The position numbers and the translations under genes are program-made. From Lichtheimia corymbifera B2541 (Eukaryota; Mucoromycota; Mucoromycetes; Mucorales; Lichtheimiaceae), in contig JNEU01000836.1 in NCBI GenBank assembly GCA_000697475.1, positions 226,668 through 290,667 of the forward strand: a stretch of 64,000 bases of DNA, read 5' to 3'. The notes under the pieces are model-generated. The model was not told the DNA's origin and ran no database searches. It saw only the letters and a list, made by a program, of their open reading frames with translations. Each line of letters opens with the position of its first letter. Positions within the stretch are counted from its first letter, which is position 1. Shown here one piece after another: positions 11,550-22,478 of the stretch.

Positions 11550-11999
11550 TTATATACACTCTCTGCTTATTGGTAACCTTAACTTTATGATGAAATAATC
11601 TTGCCAACAGCATGTAACGCCGAAAATGATGATCGCATTATCATATATGTACATTTGTGCTCTACGATATCCGAGAATACTACCCCTTCAAGGGCTTGGC
11701 CGTATTGAATCCAGGTGTAGATCTGCAAAAGCACCTCCGGCAGGAGAAGATCTCATATCACGAGAATGATAAATAATGGATAACTTGTACCACATCAAAC
11801 AAGCAATGTCGTTAATGGAATTCACGCATCATAAATGCACACGACAATACCAAGGTGAATGCTTTCTTTCATATGATGTATGCCCATCGCAGCGTATTAG
11901 GTGTTATGTATGTGCGATGATCAGCACCTGCTCAAATGGCGTAATTAACATTTTCCTCCATTTTTTATGTGTAGTTTGCATCTTAAATCGGGGTATGGT
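11550..11999. other. Spacer between the S copy and the first P remnant
   Basis: Non-coding as far as I can see, with scattered stop codons in all frames. It shares no obvious block with the later units. Confidence 0.3.
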
Positions 12000-12055
12000 A
12001 GATTGGTTGTAGCAAGCATGGTATCCATGGCAACGAGTAGCGCTGACTACTTCAT
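12000..12055 (-). pseudogene. P0: truncated remnant of the P-type secreted peptide gene
   Basis: Aligns with the first ~55 nt of the P coding region at 20986 and 22787 (motif GCGCTACTCGTTGCCATGG on the minus strand). The third codon is TAG instead of TTA (12049-12047), and homology is lost before the cysteine-coding part. The divergent Q1 gene starts 0.91 kb away, as in the other three pairs. Confidence 0.65.
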
Positions 12056-12885
12056 TACAGGTATAATAAGCTAGTCTTGTTTCGTGTCGAAATGGATATC
12101 AATGTTGGCCGGTTTTATATACTCGCTGATTCCCAATGGCCTTTTCTTTTTAAATGAGAGGACGTTCTTCCACACTATGTAAAACCAATGGCAAAGAAGG
12201 TTTACTAGCGGTACATAGCATAGTAGGCCTCAGGGTATGCAAAAGCAAAAAGTCCTTCATAGTCAATGGGATGTCCGGATATTCACATACACCTTTTGAG
12301 AGAACGGCTATGCAATCCATACAACAAGTGTCGTTCTTCTTCATCATGATGGGTGAGCATCAACAAACATTGAACCCGCAACTCACAAAAATGGATGCGT
12401 TCTATTTGATATGTATTCGTACATAACGTATGCATCGGATATGCCTGGGACGGCGAGAAGCCCATTGCAAATATATCACTTTCCCTTTGATTACTACTAC
12501 GCCGCACAATATGTACATCAGAACATGGATCAAACGCTAAATACGCCATCATTTAAAAAGACAAGCGTCCATCCTTCACGAATATCTGGGAACTTGTGAT
12601 GAAGGATGAATCAAAGAGTGGGTACATCATTTGGCCTATATGTTTTATGGATGTGATCTATATCAATGCTTGTTGGCAGTAGTCAACTTGATGCATGGAA
12701 ACGACAGCTGCATGCGGTTTCGCCTTCTTTTCTACCCAGGGGGCGTGTCGTGCTTTGAAGCAGTTCTAGATTTTGTATGTGGTATGTTGCTATGTACATA
12801 ACGTTGAACTTTCTCGATTGGCGTATTGTGGTAGAGTCTCATCTAAAAAGATAGAGGTACCGGGAAGACGATGTGAGCATATACA
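12056..12885. repeat. P-Q intergenic block, copy 1 of 4
   Basis: The spacer between divergent P and Q genes is itself repeated. The segment starting ATGGATGCGTTCTATTTGA (12391) recurs at 17058, 21274 and 23148 with about the same downstream sequence (GGATATGCCTGG, CCCATTGCAA, ACATGCATCAAACGC). The sequence just before Q (GTATTGTGGTAGAGTC) also recurs. It is presumed to hold both promoters. In copies 2 and 3 the central segment stays open for about 75 codons, but copies 1 and 4 break it, so I do not call it coding. Confidence 0.6.
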
Positions 12886-12893
12886 TATAAATG
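12886..12893 (+). promoter_or_regulatory. TATA element of Q1 with conserved upstream box
   Basis: TATAAATG lies 81 nt upstream of the Q1 start. About 15-20 nt further upstream is GGGAAGACGATGTGAGCA. The same arrangement precedes Q2 (TATA 17577-17584), Q3 (21797-21804) and Q4 (23673-23680) at 67-70 nt from their ATGs, with consensus GGAAGAmGmTGTGAGCA before it. Shared spacing and sequence suggest common regulation. Confidence 0.6.
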
Positions 12894-12966
12894 GGAAATG
12901 TTGATACAATCTTTCACACACTACAACAACAGCATACATATCATCATCCCGCTGCCGGCTCTTGCA

Positions 12967-13233
12967 ATGAAGTTCTCTGTTCTAGTCTTCGCCACTGCTG
13001 TATGTATTGCTACAGCGAACGCTATTAGAGGTTTCGATGTAGGAGAGAGCTGTACGGCTATCAAAGCACAAGCTACGTGTGAAGAGCGTGCATGTAGATG
13101 GGATGTCGGTAAGTTGCATCATCATCCCAAGTTGATTTGTTTTCATTGCAATCTGATGCCTTTGTGTATAGCTTCCAATGCCTGTACGCCGGTTCCTGGC
13201 GGTGGGAGATTGCGTAATGGAGTTGCTTTTTGA
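12967..13233 (+). CDS. Q1: small secreted four-cysteine protein (67 aa)
   Basis: Function unknown. Exons 12967-13108 and 13172-13233 give 67 aa. A signal peptide is clear: M-K-F, a hydrophobic core of about 13 residues, then A-T-A-N-A as likely cleavage site. The mature part has four cysteines spaced C-x8-C-x4-C-x7-C. The third cysteine is followed by R-W, and the intron (phase 1) sits three residues later, exactly as in the paralogues. The C-terminal tail is Gly-rich and basic, unlike the acidic tails of Q3 and Q4. The intron sequence itself (GTAAGTTGCATCATC...) is nearly identical between Q copies, showing recent duplication. A TATA box precedes it at -81. It forms a divergent pair with remnant P0. 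Confidence 0.75.
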   Translation: MKFSVLVFATAVCIATANAIRGFDVGESCTAIKAQATCEERACRWDVGKLHHHPKLICFHCNLMPLCIASNACTPVPGGGRLRNGVAF

Positions 13234-13489
13234 TGATGGGCAATCCTAATCTTCGTCGTGTACTATATAGTAGCCTGCAATACATGTTATGTTGAATATT
13301 CAGCTTCATCGTTTACACAATATGTCTTCGATGCCTAATCATTTTGGGCTCATTAACCATACCATGGTCACCTACGGATGACAGTTTCCAGTGTAGTTGG
13401 GCATGAGTATTTACCATCTTCTTAAACTATACAAGCTTAAAGCTGACAATGAACCAAGCTTATGTGACAAGCACCATGTGTGTTGGTGG

Positions 13490-14690
13490 GCATATGTAAT
13501 CATTCTCAGATTTATTATCTTGGCTGTATATAATTAAGCGTTTGAGAGTTGACATTGCTTTTCCCTACAGTAGCAGCGTGTGGACTAGCGAGTTTTTGCG
13601 AACGTAATAATAAGCAACGCTGTGACCGAAAAAACAGATGCATCTCGATACGATGATATAAATGACCCTATCTCGCTTTCCCACATTCAAATCACTATCC
13701 TCCTTTCAATCGAGAAACCATCCAAGTGATACTCATCTTAAACATATGAGCTAATAGTGCGATATTGAATCTAACTTTCAGTCAATGAGATGGTCGAAGA
13801 ATAGCAGATGGTAGTGTGAATGTTTATCAAGTAATTGTGATGAAAGAACAACATTGTATATTGAATAAGATACGGGTGAATAGCGTAGAGGGGGGGGATA
13901 ACTGTGTTATTGTATTCTTCGTTGCTGCCGCCATGAACATCCTTCATGCATGATTGCCGCGTGCCTCGGTTTGTATGCTCCAATGTCATTCATGACTGTA
14001 AAACATTCCTCGTCAAGGATATAAGCCCTTTCGCCAATTCCATCCAATCCTTCTTGATCCTCAGCTGTATCCACGCGATAAGATCCATCGTTTCTGCTGA
14101 CAACGCACCTCCAAAACAACATTCCAGGATTTCTTGTCACTGCACTTGATTGCATCCGCCCATCCATTCATAACCATTTCAAATACAATATGTACGTTGA
14201 AAGAGTCATTAGATCGCCTCTGATATGCTTCCTTTTCCATCCTGCAGTTGACCTGTCACTTCCTTTGTCGTTTTCTAGGGCAGCTCAACCAGGAAATCTC
14301 TTGTATAGTGGTGTAATAGAAAGCTGATATGGCATCATCCACAGGAATCCGTATGTATTAAAGCACGTTGCCACACGTAAATGAAGCTGCTTCGATACAA
14401 TGGCTATCTGCTGTTCACGTGAAAAGAAGGCTACAAGGCAGGTTGCTGCAAGTAAAGTGTTCGAGAGAATGGAGTAAAGACCTTGCTAATGGCAACTGCT
14501 GGAATGAATGCTGCTACGATTGGTGTTGGTAGAGGAGACTGCAAGAGCGTGTGTTGTAGAAGAGTGACAAGAAGACTGTGAATATGGCATTGACTTGCCA
14601 TTCAGTCAAAGACAATCGCATCAAGACAGTTGTAGGATTGACATGATGGATTGAAGCAGGACAATCGTTCGCAGGTGGTAGTTATAGTTG
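13490..14690. repeat. Duplicated block B, copy 1
   Basis: Closely similar over about 1.2 kb to 18170-19400, in the same position after Q. Shared landmarks include CCCACATTCAAATC followed by CTATCCTCCTTTCAATCGAG, and the segment around 13930-14160. That last part is open on the minus strand in both copies (86 and 97 codons) and encodes similar peptides (shared CVVSRNDGSYRVDTAEDQEG). A second minus-strand frame near 14290-14480 is also preserved (shared LLAATCLVAFFSREQQIAIV). The block may carry a degenerate two- or three-exon gene on the minus strand, but I cannot assemble one with confidence and know no homologue. Confidence 0.7.
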
Positions 14691-14715
14691 AATGGGGCAA
14701 CCGTTGGGAATGGGA

Positions 14716-14720
14716 GGGAA

Positions 14721-14760
<40 letters not shown>

Positions 14761-14770
14761 GAGAGAAAGA
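14716..14770. repeat. (GA)n microsatellite
   Basis: Purine repeat of mostly GA units with a few AAAG interruptions, just after block B. The corresponding place in the second unit (about 19385-19400) has only a trace of it. Confidence 0.9.
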
Positions 14771-14867
14771 AGTTGAAATTAAATTGGTCAGACACTGTTA
14801 TGCAATTCCATGCACACTGTAAATTAGTCCAAGGTCTCGGTATTGCTCACTTGAACTCCAAACTTGC

Positions 14868-15490
14868 ACACAAGATGCTTTCGGATATGCTGATCAACTT
14901 TATCTTAATAATTAACCCATGGTTCATTTGAAAGTTTTGAATGGGAGGATGCAATGTGGGGTTACTATGATGGACGGAAAATCCGTATCCCGTCCGAATT
15001 CATAAAATGTCGTTTAGTATGAATTACCTTGGGATTCCACATCTCGGGCTTGAAACTTGGTCAGAAGATTCTCTCCGTCATGCTGGTCAACTCCATTCAT
15101 TTAAAAACAGTATGTTTCATTATGATGATTCAATGAATCGGGCGGTCCGAATATAGGGGAGACGATGGACGGGTGGAACGCAAGTAGGGTACATAGCGCA
15201 CACCCCCGCAATTGTCTATCTCCATTGTGAAACTTGATCAGGGCGCTTGGCTACGACATGCTGATCAGCTCCATTCAAATAAAAACCACGTGATCCATTA
15301 TGAGAATTTGAATGGGAGCACCCGACGATAAATAGAAGGTAGTATATATAGAAGTGGAGTGTCCATGACTCGAGATCCCCTTCTTCAAAGAGGAAACTTT
15401 CACACAAGGTGCTCTTGCACACGCTGATCATTTCCGTTCTCATAAAGACCTCACACTTCATTATTCTACTTTTGAGAAATATATATGTAG
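14868..15490. repeat. Degenerate tandem repeat, period about 178 bp, four copies
   Basis: The motif AACTT-(T)CA...CATGCTGATCAaCTCCATTC-(A/T)-TAAAAACC...ATTATGA occurs at about 14870, 15051, 15230 and 15405, spaced 181, 179 and 175 bp. Copies are diverged, and no protein frame is preserved across them. Two more copies lie in the second unit (about 19560 and 19723). Confidence 0.65.
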
Positions 15491-15711
15491 GCACCTTTAT
15501 GTTTACCTACACTGCGTGTAATAATAAGCGTGATGGAACTGTTTGTTGCTAATTGATTGAAGATCATTGTACTATTGGCAAGGTGACTAGCTACTATTGC
15601 TCAAGTGCACATCAAGATGACAAGTGCGTCAGGGCGAAAGTGCGCCGGCATGGAAATGTTGGTAAGATTTTATTTATTTGATCATATCAGTAGTAAAGGT
15701 CCTCAGCCTCG

Positions 15712-15953
15712 TTAGGCAAAAGCAGGGTAGAGATAAACGCATTTTTCAGCGACTATTATAAAGATGTCAGATGCAATGAAAGCCAAACAAGCGAATAATG
15801 AAACCACATACCTTGATCGTACTCACAACCGACATCGCGTACACATTCAGATGCGACCGTGATTTTATCACAACCTACTTGTGCTTGAACTTGGGTTGTT
15901 GCAAAGACGGCGGTAATGGCAAGAGCGAGTACAACGAACTTCACGGAGGGCAT
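15712..15953 (-). CDS. R1: small secreted four-cysteine protein (60 aa)
   Basis: Function unknown. Exon 1 15953-15812 and exon 2 15752-15712 give 60 aa. The signal peptide runs from MPSVKFVVLALAITAVFA to about Q-V-Q-A. The mature peptide is about 35 residues with C-x8-C-x5-C-x8-C. The phase-1 intron lies three residues after the third cysteine, as in the Q and P genes, so R is a distant paralogue rather than a separate family. A TATA-like CATATAAGAGG lies about 50 nt upstream of the ATG. A longer in-frame start at 16037 exists, but it would put the signal peptide inside the protein. Confidence 0.72.
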
Positions 15954-16609
15954 GGTTGAGTGGTGTTGCTGGGTAGGAATGGATGTCGATATCGCCCTCT
16001 TATATGCTTCCTGTAACCCACAAGTAAGGATCAACATTATGCAGTATCATCATGCACATACCTCCATATGCAAAAACAAAAACAAAGCAGCCATCATCAA
16101 GGAGCAAATGGCGTAGACTTAAGATATCGACACGCACAAGGACACCTTGTTGTGCCCAGAACCATAGTATGCAGCCATCATTTATTGCCGTGGGGGAACT
16201 ATGCATTGTGAATACGTAGTAGTTACTGAAATAAATTGAATCCAAAAAGCAAACAGCAAATGACAACAGCAACTTTAACGGATTCTTTTTCGTCACCAAT
16301 GCACTCATGAACATACTTAGAAAGGCATGAGGTCCATCAGAGAAACATCACTATCTCCCGGTTTACTTTGTATGCGTCATGGGTAAAATATATCCAAACG
16401 TTAATTACGCCTTATGAAAAGGCGGACATCATCCTTCCATGCATACGTAGAGTGCGCTTATGATGAATACGGATTAAAGAGTGTGTTCATCTTTGTTATC
16501 GTCACTTGCATTTATGATATTTGAATTTTATTTCTGTTGGATGTGGTCAGGTCGTGTATTCACTTGAGTCGATTCACAGCAAAAAATGACGACTGCATAT
16601 ACCACATAC
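15954..16609. other. R1 upstream region and spacer to P1
   Basis: About 15960-16320 is repeated upstream of R2 (20250-20640) with the same order of short motifs (ATTATGCAGTATCA; TTTCGTCACCAATGCAC). It is promoter sequence plus spacer. I see no gene. Confidence 0.5.
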
Positions 16610-16771
16610 CTTCGCCATAATCGCAATCGATATAATCGTAACATTCAACTGGGTCTATGACATCCTCACATTTTTTCCTGGACGGAGATTCTTCACCGGT
16701 CTATTACTAGCCGCACGGATTGTTGCAAGGATGGTAGCCATGGCAATGAGTAGCGCTGCTGGTAACTTCAT
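16610..16771 (-). pseudogene. P1: P-type secreted peptide gene with one-base frameshift
   Basis: The start at 16771 opens a signal peptide like that of P2. A run of adenines (plus strand T-run at 16671-16676) has six bases where P2 has seven (20885-20891), shifting the frame just before the first cysteine and leading to a stop within a few codons. Downstream sequence would otherwise preserve the three exon-1 cysteines and the GTATGT donor. The usual second exon is not recognisable. The TATA region is also altered (TATTTGAAA versus TATATAAAA in P2). A sequencing error in the homopolymer is the main alternative. Confidence 0.7.
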
Positions 16772-17576
16772 TACCGGTATATGTAGCTTGTCTCGAGTGG
16801 AGATGGATATCAGCGTTGGCCGGTTTCAAATACTTTTTGCTTCCCGAGAATGGCCTTACGTTTGTAGATGATAGAGTGTTCTGCCACAATAACGCCAAAG
16901 GCCAAAAAGGGCTAACTACTACTTTATACAATTCGATGCGCAGATTAGGAGGCTTCAGAATATGCAATAGCAAAGAATCCTTCGAGAAACAGGTGACATC
17001 GAATATAAAGGTCAGTATACAGTATTCACATGCCCATTGAACGCACAAATCAAAAAATGGATGCGTTCTATTTGACAGGTATTCGCCACGTATGCATCGG
17101 ATATGCCTGGAAAGGCGAAAAGTTCATTGCAAGGACACCACTTTTCACCCTGAATTACCACGCATATCAAAACATGCATCAAACGCTAATTACGCCCAGG
17201 CGCGATCCATCCTTCCACGCATATGTACCAGGACACATTTTGATGGAATATAATCAAAGAGCGGGCACCTATTTGCTATTTTAAAATGGCCTATACATGG
17301 TATGTGGATCTGACTGTTATCCATGGTTGTCGGCAGTGGTAGACTTTGATGCATGAAAACGACAGCTGCATGAGGTTTCACCATCTTTTGCGCCCACGGT
17401 GTGTGTTATGTTCAGATCAGCATTAGGAGTCAGCCCGCTTGTGCTTTGAAGGAGTTCTTGTTTTTGTATGTGGTGTGCCACTATGTACATAACGTCGATC
17501 TTTCACGGTTAGCGTATTGTGATAGAGTCCTCATCTAAAAGGATAAGGTTGCCGGGAAGACGCTGTGAGCATAAAT

Positions 17577-17584
17577 TATAAATG
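17577..17584 (+). promoter_or_regulatory. TATA element of Q2
   Basis: TATAAATG 70 nt before the Q2 start, with GGGAAGACGCTGTGAGCA just upstream, matching the Q1, Q3 and Q4 promoters. Confidence 0.6.
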
Positions 17585-17646
17585 AGCAACGATGAAATTC
17601 TTCCATATGTATACAATCAAGAACGTATCACCCTGCTGTAGTTCCA

Positions 17647-17923
17647 ATGAAGCTCTCTGCTCTAATCCTTGCCACTGCTGCCATCATTTCTACAGCAAGT
17701 GCTAAAGAACTGGGTCGAAACGAGCGTTGTAGGGACTTCCAAACGAAAGCTACGTGTAAAGACTACACAGATTATTGTACATGGGAGGATGGTAAGTTGC
17801 ATCATTGTCCCAAGTTGATTCGTTTTCATTACAATCTGATGAAGTCTTTTGTATGTAGCACCTTACAATGCCTGTATGGAGATTATTGACGATCCATTCA
17901 GTCATGGAGTTCCTTTTAAATGA
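17647..17923 (+). CDS. Q2: small secreted four-cysteine protein (69 aa)
   Basis: Function unknown. Exons 17647-17791 and 17859-17923 give 69 aa. The signal peptide starts MKLSALILATAAIIST and ends A-S-A. Cysteine spacing is C-x8-C-x6-C-x9-C with T-W after the third cysteine. The phase-1 intron is in the family position. The mature N-terminus is K-E-L-G-R-N-E-R-C and the tail is acidic then hydrophobic (PFSHGVPFK). It pairs divergently with frameshifted P1, 0.88 kb away. Confidence 0.77.
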
Positions 17924-18169
17924 TGGACATCCTAAACTTCGTCATATGATATATAGCCTGCAACACGTATCATGTTGAATATCCACCTTCATCGTGTACA
18001 CAGCATATTTTCGGATACTTGATCAATTTGGGCTCAATATAAAACATATCATTGTCACCTATGACAATTTCCAGTGTATGTTAGGCATCAGCACCATCTC
18101 CTTAAGCTATACGATCTTAAAGCTGACAATGAATCAAGCTTATGTAACAAACACTATGCTGAGCATATT

Positions 18170-19400
18170 ATGTGATCACTCCCGGATTTATTATCTTTGC
18201 TGTATATAATTGAGCCTTTGAGAATTGACACTGGTTTTGCCTACAGAATCAGCATGTGAACTAGAAAGCTTTTGCGGATGTATGTATTAATAATAATGTT
18301 GTGATAAAAAAACAGATGCATCTCGGTACTATGATATAAATGACCCAATCTTGTTTTCCCACATTCAAATCTCTATCCTCCTTTCAATCGAGAAACCATT
18401 CAAGTGACCATCATCTTACAGATATGAGCTAATAGTGCAATATTGAATCTAACTTTCAGTCAATGAGATAGTCGAAAAATAGCACATGGTAGTGTGAATG
18501 TTTTTCAAATAATCGTGATGAAAGAACAACATTGTATATTGAATAAGGTACGGGTGAATAACGTAGAGGGGTGATGATTGTGTTATTGTATTCTTGGTTG
18601 CTGCTGCCATAAACACCCTTCATGCATGATTGCTGCCGCATGCCTTGGTTTGAATGCTCCAATGTCATTGATGGCTGTAAAACACTCCTCGTCAAAGATA
18701 TAAGCCCTTTCGCCAATTTCATCCAATCCTTCTTGATCCTCAGCCGTATCCACGCGATAAGATCCATCGTTTCTGCTGACAACGCACCCCCAAAGCAACA
18801 TTCCAGGGTTTCTCATCTCAGCACTTGATTGCATCCATCCATCCATCCATAACAATATGCTGGTTGAAAGAGCCATTTGATCGCCGCTAATATGCTTCCT
18901 TTCCCATCCTGCAGTTGGCCTGTCTCTTTCTTTGTCGTTTTCCAGGGCAGCTCAACCAGGGGATCCCTTGTATTGCGGTGTAATCGAAAGTTGATATGGC
19001 ATCATCCACAGGAATCCGTATGTATCAAAGCACGTTGCCATACGTAAATAAAGCTGCCTCGATACAATGGCTATCTGCTGTTCACGTGAAAAGAAGGCCA
19101 CAAGGCAGGTTGCTGCAAGTAAAGTGTTCGAGACAATGGAGTATAGATAATGCTCATGGCAACTGCCGGAATGAATGCCGTTACGTTTGGTCGTAGTAGA
19201 GTTGAGTACAGGAGAACGAGCAGTGTCAAGGAACGCGGGTGTTGTAGTGTGGTGCACATGCCATGGACTTGCCATTCAGTCAAAGACAATAGGATCAAGA
19301 CAGTTGTAGGATTGACATGATGGGTTGAAGCAGGACAATCGTTCGCAGGCGGTAGTTGTACTTGAATGGGGCAACAGTTGGGAATGGGAAGAAAGTGAAG
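18170..19400. repeat. Duplicated block B, copy 2
   Basis: Second copy of the 13490-14690 block, with scattered substitutions and small indels. One indel is a three-base difference that keeps the minus-strand frame at 18583-18876 open. The minus-strand frame 18952-19275, with a hydrophobic segment, is likewise longer here than in copy 1. Coding status unresolved. Confidence 0.7.
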
Positions 19401-19499
19401 AGCTTGGGAGTGGATGAACTGGAAATTAAAGTTGATTGAGCTGCCAGACAAATCCATGGACACTATATATTACTGCTTGATATTGAGATTGATCATCTT

Positions 19500-19815
19500 G
19501 AACTCAACTTGGTCAGAAAATGCATTCGGGCATGCTGATCAACTTGGTATTACAACGTGAAAGTTGGTCAGACGGTGGGCTTTGACATGCTGATCAACTC
19601 CATTCAAATAAAAACCACACGCTTTATTATGATAATTGTAAATGGGAGCGTCCGACGATGAACGGAAGGAATATATATGTAGGATGACGGCCCATAACCT
19701 TGAGATTGCCCATCTCGAACTTGAAACTTTCACAAAAGGTGCTATTGGTCATGCTGGTCAATTTCGTTCTCATAAAGACTTCACGCTTTATTGTACGAGT
19801 TTTGAGAAATAGGCA
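19500..19815. repeat. Two copies of the ~178-bp tandem repeat
   Basis: Repeat cores at about 19560 (CATGCTGATCAACTCCATTC) and 19723 (CATGCTGGTCAATTTCGTTC) match the four-copy array at 14868-15490. The second unit therefore has about two fewer repeats, which accounts for part of its shorter length. Confidence 0.6.
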
Positions 19816-20008
19816 CCTTTATGCGTGATGGAGCTGCTTGTTGCTAATTGATTGAAGACGTTTGTACTACTATTGGCAAGGTGACAAACTACTATTCTTC
19901 AAGTGCACATCAAGATGACAAGTTTGTCAGGGCGAAAGTGCGCCAGTATGAAAATGTTGGTAGATTTTATTTATTTGATCATATCGGTAGTAAAGGTCCT
20001 CAGCACTA

Positions 20009-20242
20009 TTAGCCAAGAGTAGGGAAGATATAACCGCATTTCCCAGTGTCTATTATAAAGATGTCCGATGCAATGAAAGCCAAAAAAGCGAATAATGGAA
20101 CCACATACGTCAATCTTATCAACCATCGGGTGCACAATTAGATGAAGCCGTGATTTTATCACAGTCGTTTGCTTGAACTTGGGTTGTTGCAAAAACAGCG
20201 GGTAATGGAAAGAGCTAGTACAACGAACTTCACGGAAGGCAT
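20009..20242 (-). pseudogene. R2: frameshifted copy of R1
   Basis: The start at 20242 and the first twelve codons match R1. An extra base then shifts the frame inside the signal peptide, and a further short deletion removes part of the region before the first cysteine, so translation stops at about codon 28. The TATA region and the TATAATAG acceptor are still recognisable. It sits in the same relative position in unit 2 as R1 in unit 1. Confidence 0.75.
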
Positions 20243-20733
20243 AGTTGAATGGTGTTGCTGTGTAGGAATGGATGTCGATATTGCCCTCTTATATGCTTCC
20301 TGTAACCTGTTTTTTGAACGAACCCCTTCCAAAACATGTAACCCCGCAAATTAGGACCAACATTATGCAGTATCACCATACACATACATAGTCTCCGCCT
20401 TATACAAAAAATAGCAGCCATCTTCAAGGAGCAAGAGGAGTAGATCTAAGATGCCGATATGCACAAACGACCTCTTATGCGCAGAACCATGGTATGCTGT
20501 CGTCGTTTATCGCAGTGGAGGAACGATGCATTGTGAGTAGTTACTGACATGAATTCATGAATCCAAAAGGCAAACGGCAGATGGCAACAGTAACTTTAAC
20601 GAATTCATTTTCGTCACCAATGCACGCATAAACATACTTTGAGCGGCATGTGGTCCATCAAAAGAAGCATCCTTGTGTATTAAGATAAGGATACATAATC
20701 GGATGAAATCATATTCTGCTTCGTCACTAATCG

Positions 20734-20986
20734 TCACCAAGAACGCAGCCCTTCGTAGGACATATTACAAATAAGAGCATAGATCAATGCGGTGAAACCA
20801 AGACAAAGAAACATGCCACATACCTTCAACATAATCACAATCGATATAATCGTGACACTCAGCTGGGTCTGTGACATCCTCACATTTTTTTCCTGGAGGG
20901 AGATTTTTCGACGGTCTATAACTACCCGCATTGGCTGTTGCAAGGATAGTAGCCATGACAACGAGTAGCGCTGCTGATAACTTCAT
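20734..20986 (-). pseudogene. P2: best-preserved P-type secreted peptide gene, splice acceptor altered
   Basis: Exon 1 (20986-20824) is fully open. It has a signal peptide (MKLSAALLVVMATILATANA), a short basic stretch, and three cysteines spaced C-x8-C-x5-C, ending with a GTATGT donor. Compared with P3, whose acceptor reads TTTAG before its second exon, the aligned bases here read AATAT, so the family acceptor is gone. The nearest AG (20752-20751) gives a five-codon exon 2 without the fourth cysteine (total 59 aa). A TATATAAAA box lies upstream. I infer loss of the four-cysteine product; a three-cysteine product is the alternative. It pairs divergently with Q3. Confidence 0.55.
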
Positions 20987-21796
20987 TACAGCAGGTGTAT
21001 GTAGCTTGTCTCGAGTGGAGATGGATGTCAGCGTTGGCCGGTTTTATATACTTTTTGCTTCTCGAGGATGACCTTGCCTTCGCAGATGAGAGAGTGTTCT
21101 GCCACAATAACGCCAAAGGCAAAAAAAAGGACTAACTACTTTATACAATTCCATGTGCAGAGTAGGAGGCTTCAAGATATGCAATAGCAAAGAGTCCTTC
21201 GAGAAACAGGTGGCATTGAATCTAAAGGTCATGATACAGTACTCACATGCACATTGAACCCACAACTCAGAAAAATGGATGTGTTCTATTTGACATGTAT
21301 TCGCCACATATCCATCGGGTATGCCCGGAACGACGAAAAGTCCATTGCAAGGACACCAGTTTCCCCCCTGAATTACCACGCACAAGGTGCACATCAAAAC
21401 ATGCATCAAACGCTAATTACGCCCTGGCGCAATCCATCCTTCCACACATATGTACCCAGGCACCTTTTGATGGAATATAATCAAAGAGCGGGTACCTCTT
21501 TGATAATTTCAAATGGCCTATACATGGTATATGAATCTGATTTATATCAATGGTTGTCGGCGGTGGTCAACTTTGATGCATGAAAACGACAGTTGCATGG
21601 GGTTTCGCCATCTTTTCCGGCCAGGGGTTGTGTTGTGTGCAGATCAGCATCCGGATTCAACGCCGCTTGTACCTTAAAGCAGTTCTTGCTTTTGTATGTG
21701 ATGGGGTACAATGTTGGTCTTTCATGGTTAGCGTATTGTGGTAGAATCCTCAACTAAAAAGATAAGGTTACCCGGAGGAAGCTGTGAGCAAATACA

Positions 21797-21804
21797 TATA
21801 AATG
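21797..21804 (+). promoter_or_regulatory. TATA element of Q3
   Basis: TATAAATG 69 nt before the Q3 start, preceded by GGAAGCTGTGAGCA, as in the other Q promoters. Confidence 0.6.
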
Positions 21805-21865
21805 GGCAACGTTGATACATATTCTTCCACACACAACAACAACACATCATCCCACTGTACTTTCA

Positions 21866-22145
21866 ATGAAGTTCTCTGCTCTAGTCCTTGCCACTGCTGC
21901 CATTATCGCTACAGCGAACGCTGTTAAAGAGCTCGCCCCAAACGAAGTTTGTACGGATATCAAAACACAAGCTACGTGTGAAGAGTATTCAAATGAGTGT
22001 GAATGGGATCTTGGTAAGTTGCATCATTATCCCAAGTTGATTCGCTTTCATTGCAATCTGATGTCTTTTTTATGCAGGTTACAACCAATGTGATGATATT
22101 CCTCTTGATGATCCAGCACCGTTTGCTGAAGAACCTCCTTATTGA
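21866..22145 (+). CDS. Q3: small secreted four-cysteine protein (71 aa)
   Basis: Function unknown. Exons 21866-22013 and 22078-22145 give 71 aa. Signal peptide MKFSALVLATAAIIATANA; mature start V-K-E-L-A-P-N-E-V-C. Cysteines are spaced C-x8-C-x6-C-x8-C with E-W after the third. The mature peptide is strongly acidic (DDIPLDD; AEEPPY). The phase-1 intron ends TATGCAG. It is most similar to Q4, and the P2-Q3 and P3-Q4 units follow each other directly without block B or R. Confidence 0.78.
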
Positions 22146-22478
22146 TGATGGGCATCCGCAACTTAGTCGTATGATATATAACCTGCCATGCATATTACGT
22201 TGAATGTTCAGATTTCATGGTGTACACAAGATATTTTCGGATACACCCATAATCATTTTGCGAGCATTAATTATAAAACACTGAAATTTTATGATGATGC
22301 AGGATATACTTTGAATGGCTGTGCACTTGATGTGAATGCCATGATATTGTTGCTATGAACTGGGCAATGATGGGAATGATGGTTCGATAACAGAGTGTGT
22401 TTGCTTAAGGAAGGAGGAACTTTATTCATGCGTATGGAATTGAAAACCAGAATCAGCTGTTTTATCAAATATATGTAT

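Noticed and set aside
13907..14167. Block B minus-strand frame as a definite gene
   Set aside because: It is preserved in both copies, but the plus strand is open too and no upstream exon could be joined; kept as a finding, not a CDS.
17030..17284. 75-84 codon frame in the P-Q spacer (MDAFYLTGIRH...)
   Set aside because: It is open in units 2 and 3 but broken in units 1 and 4, and it overlaps the presumed divergent promoters.
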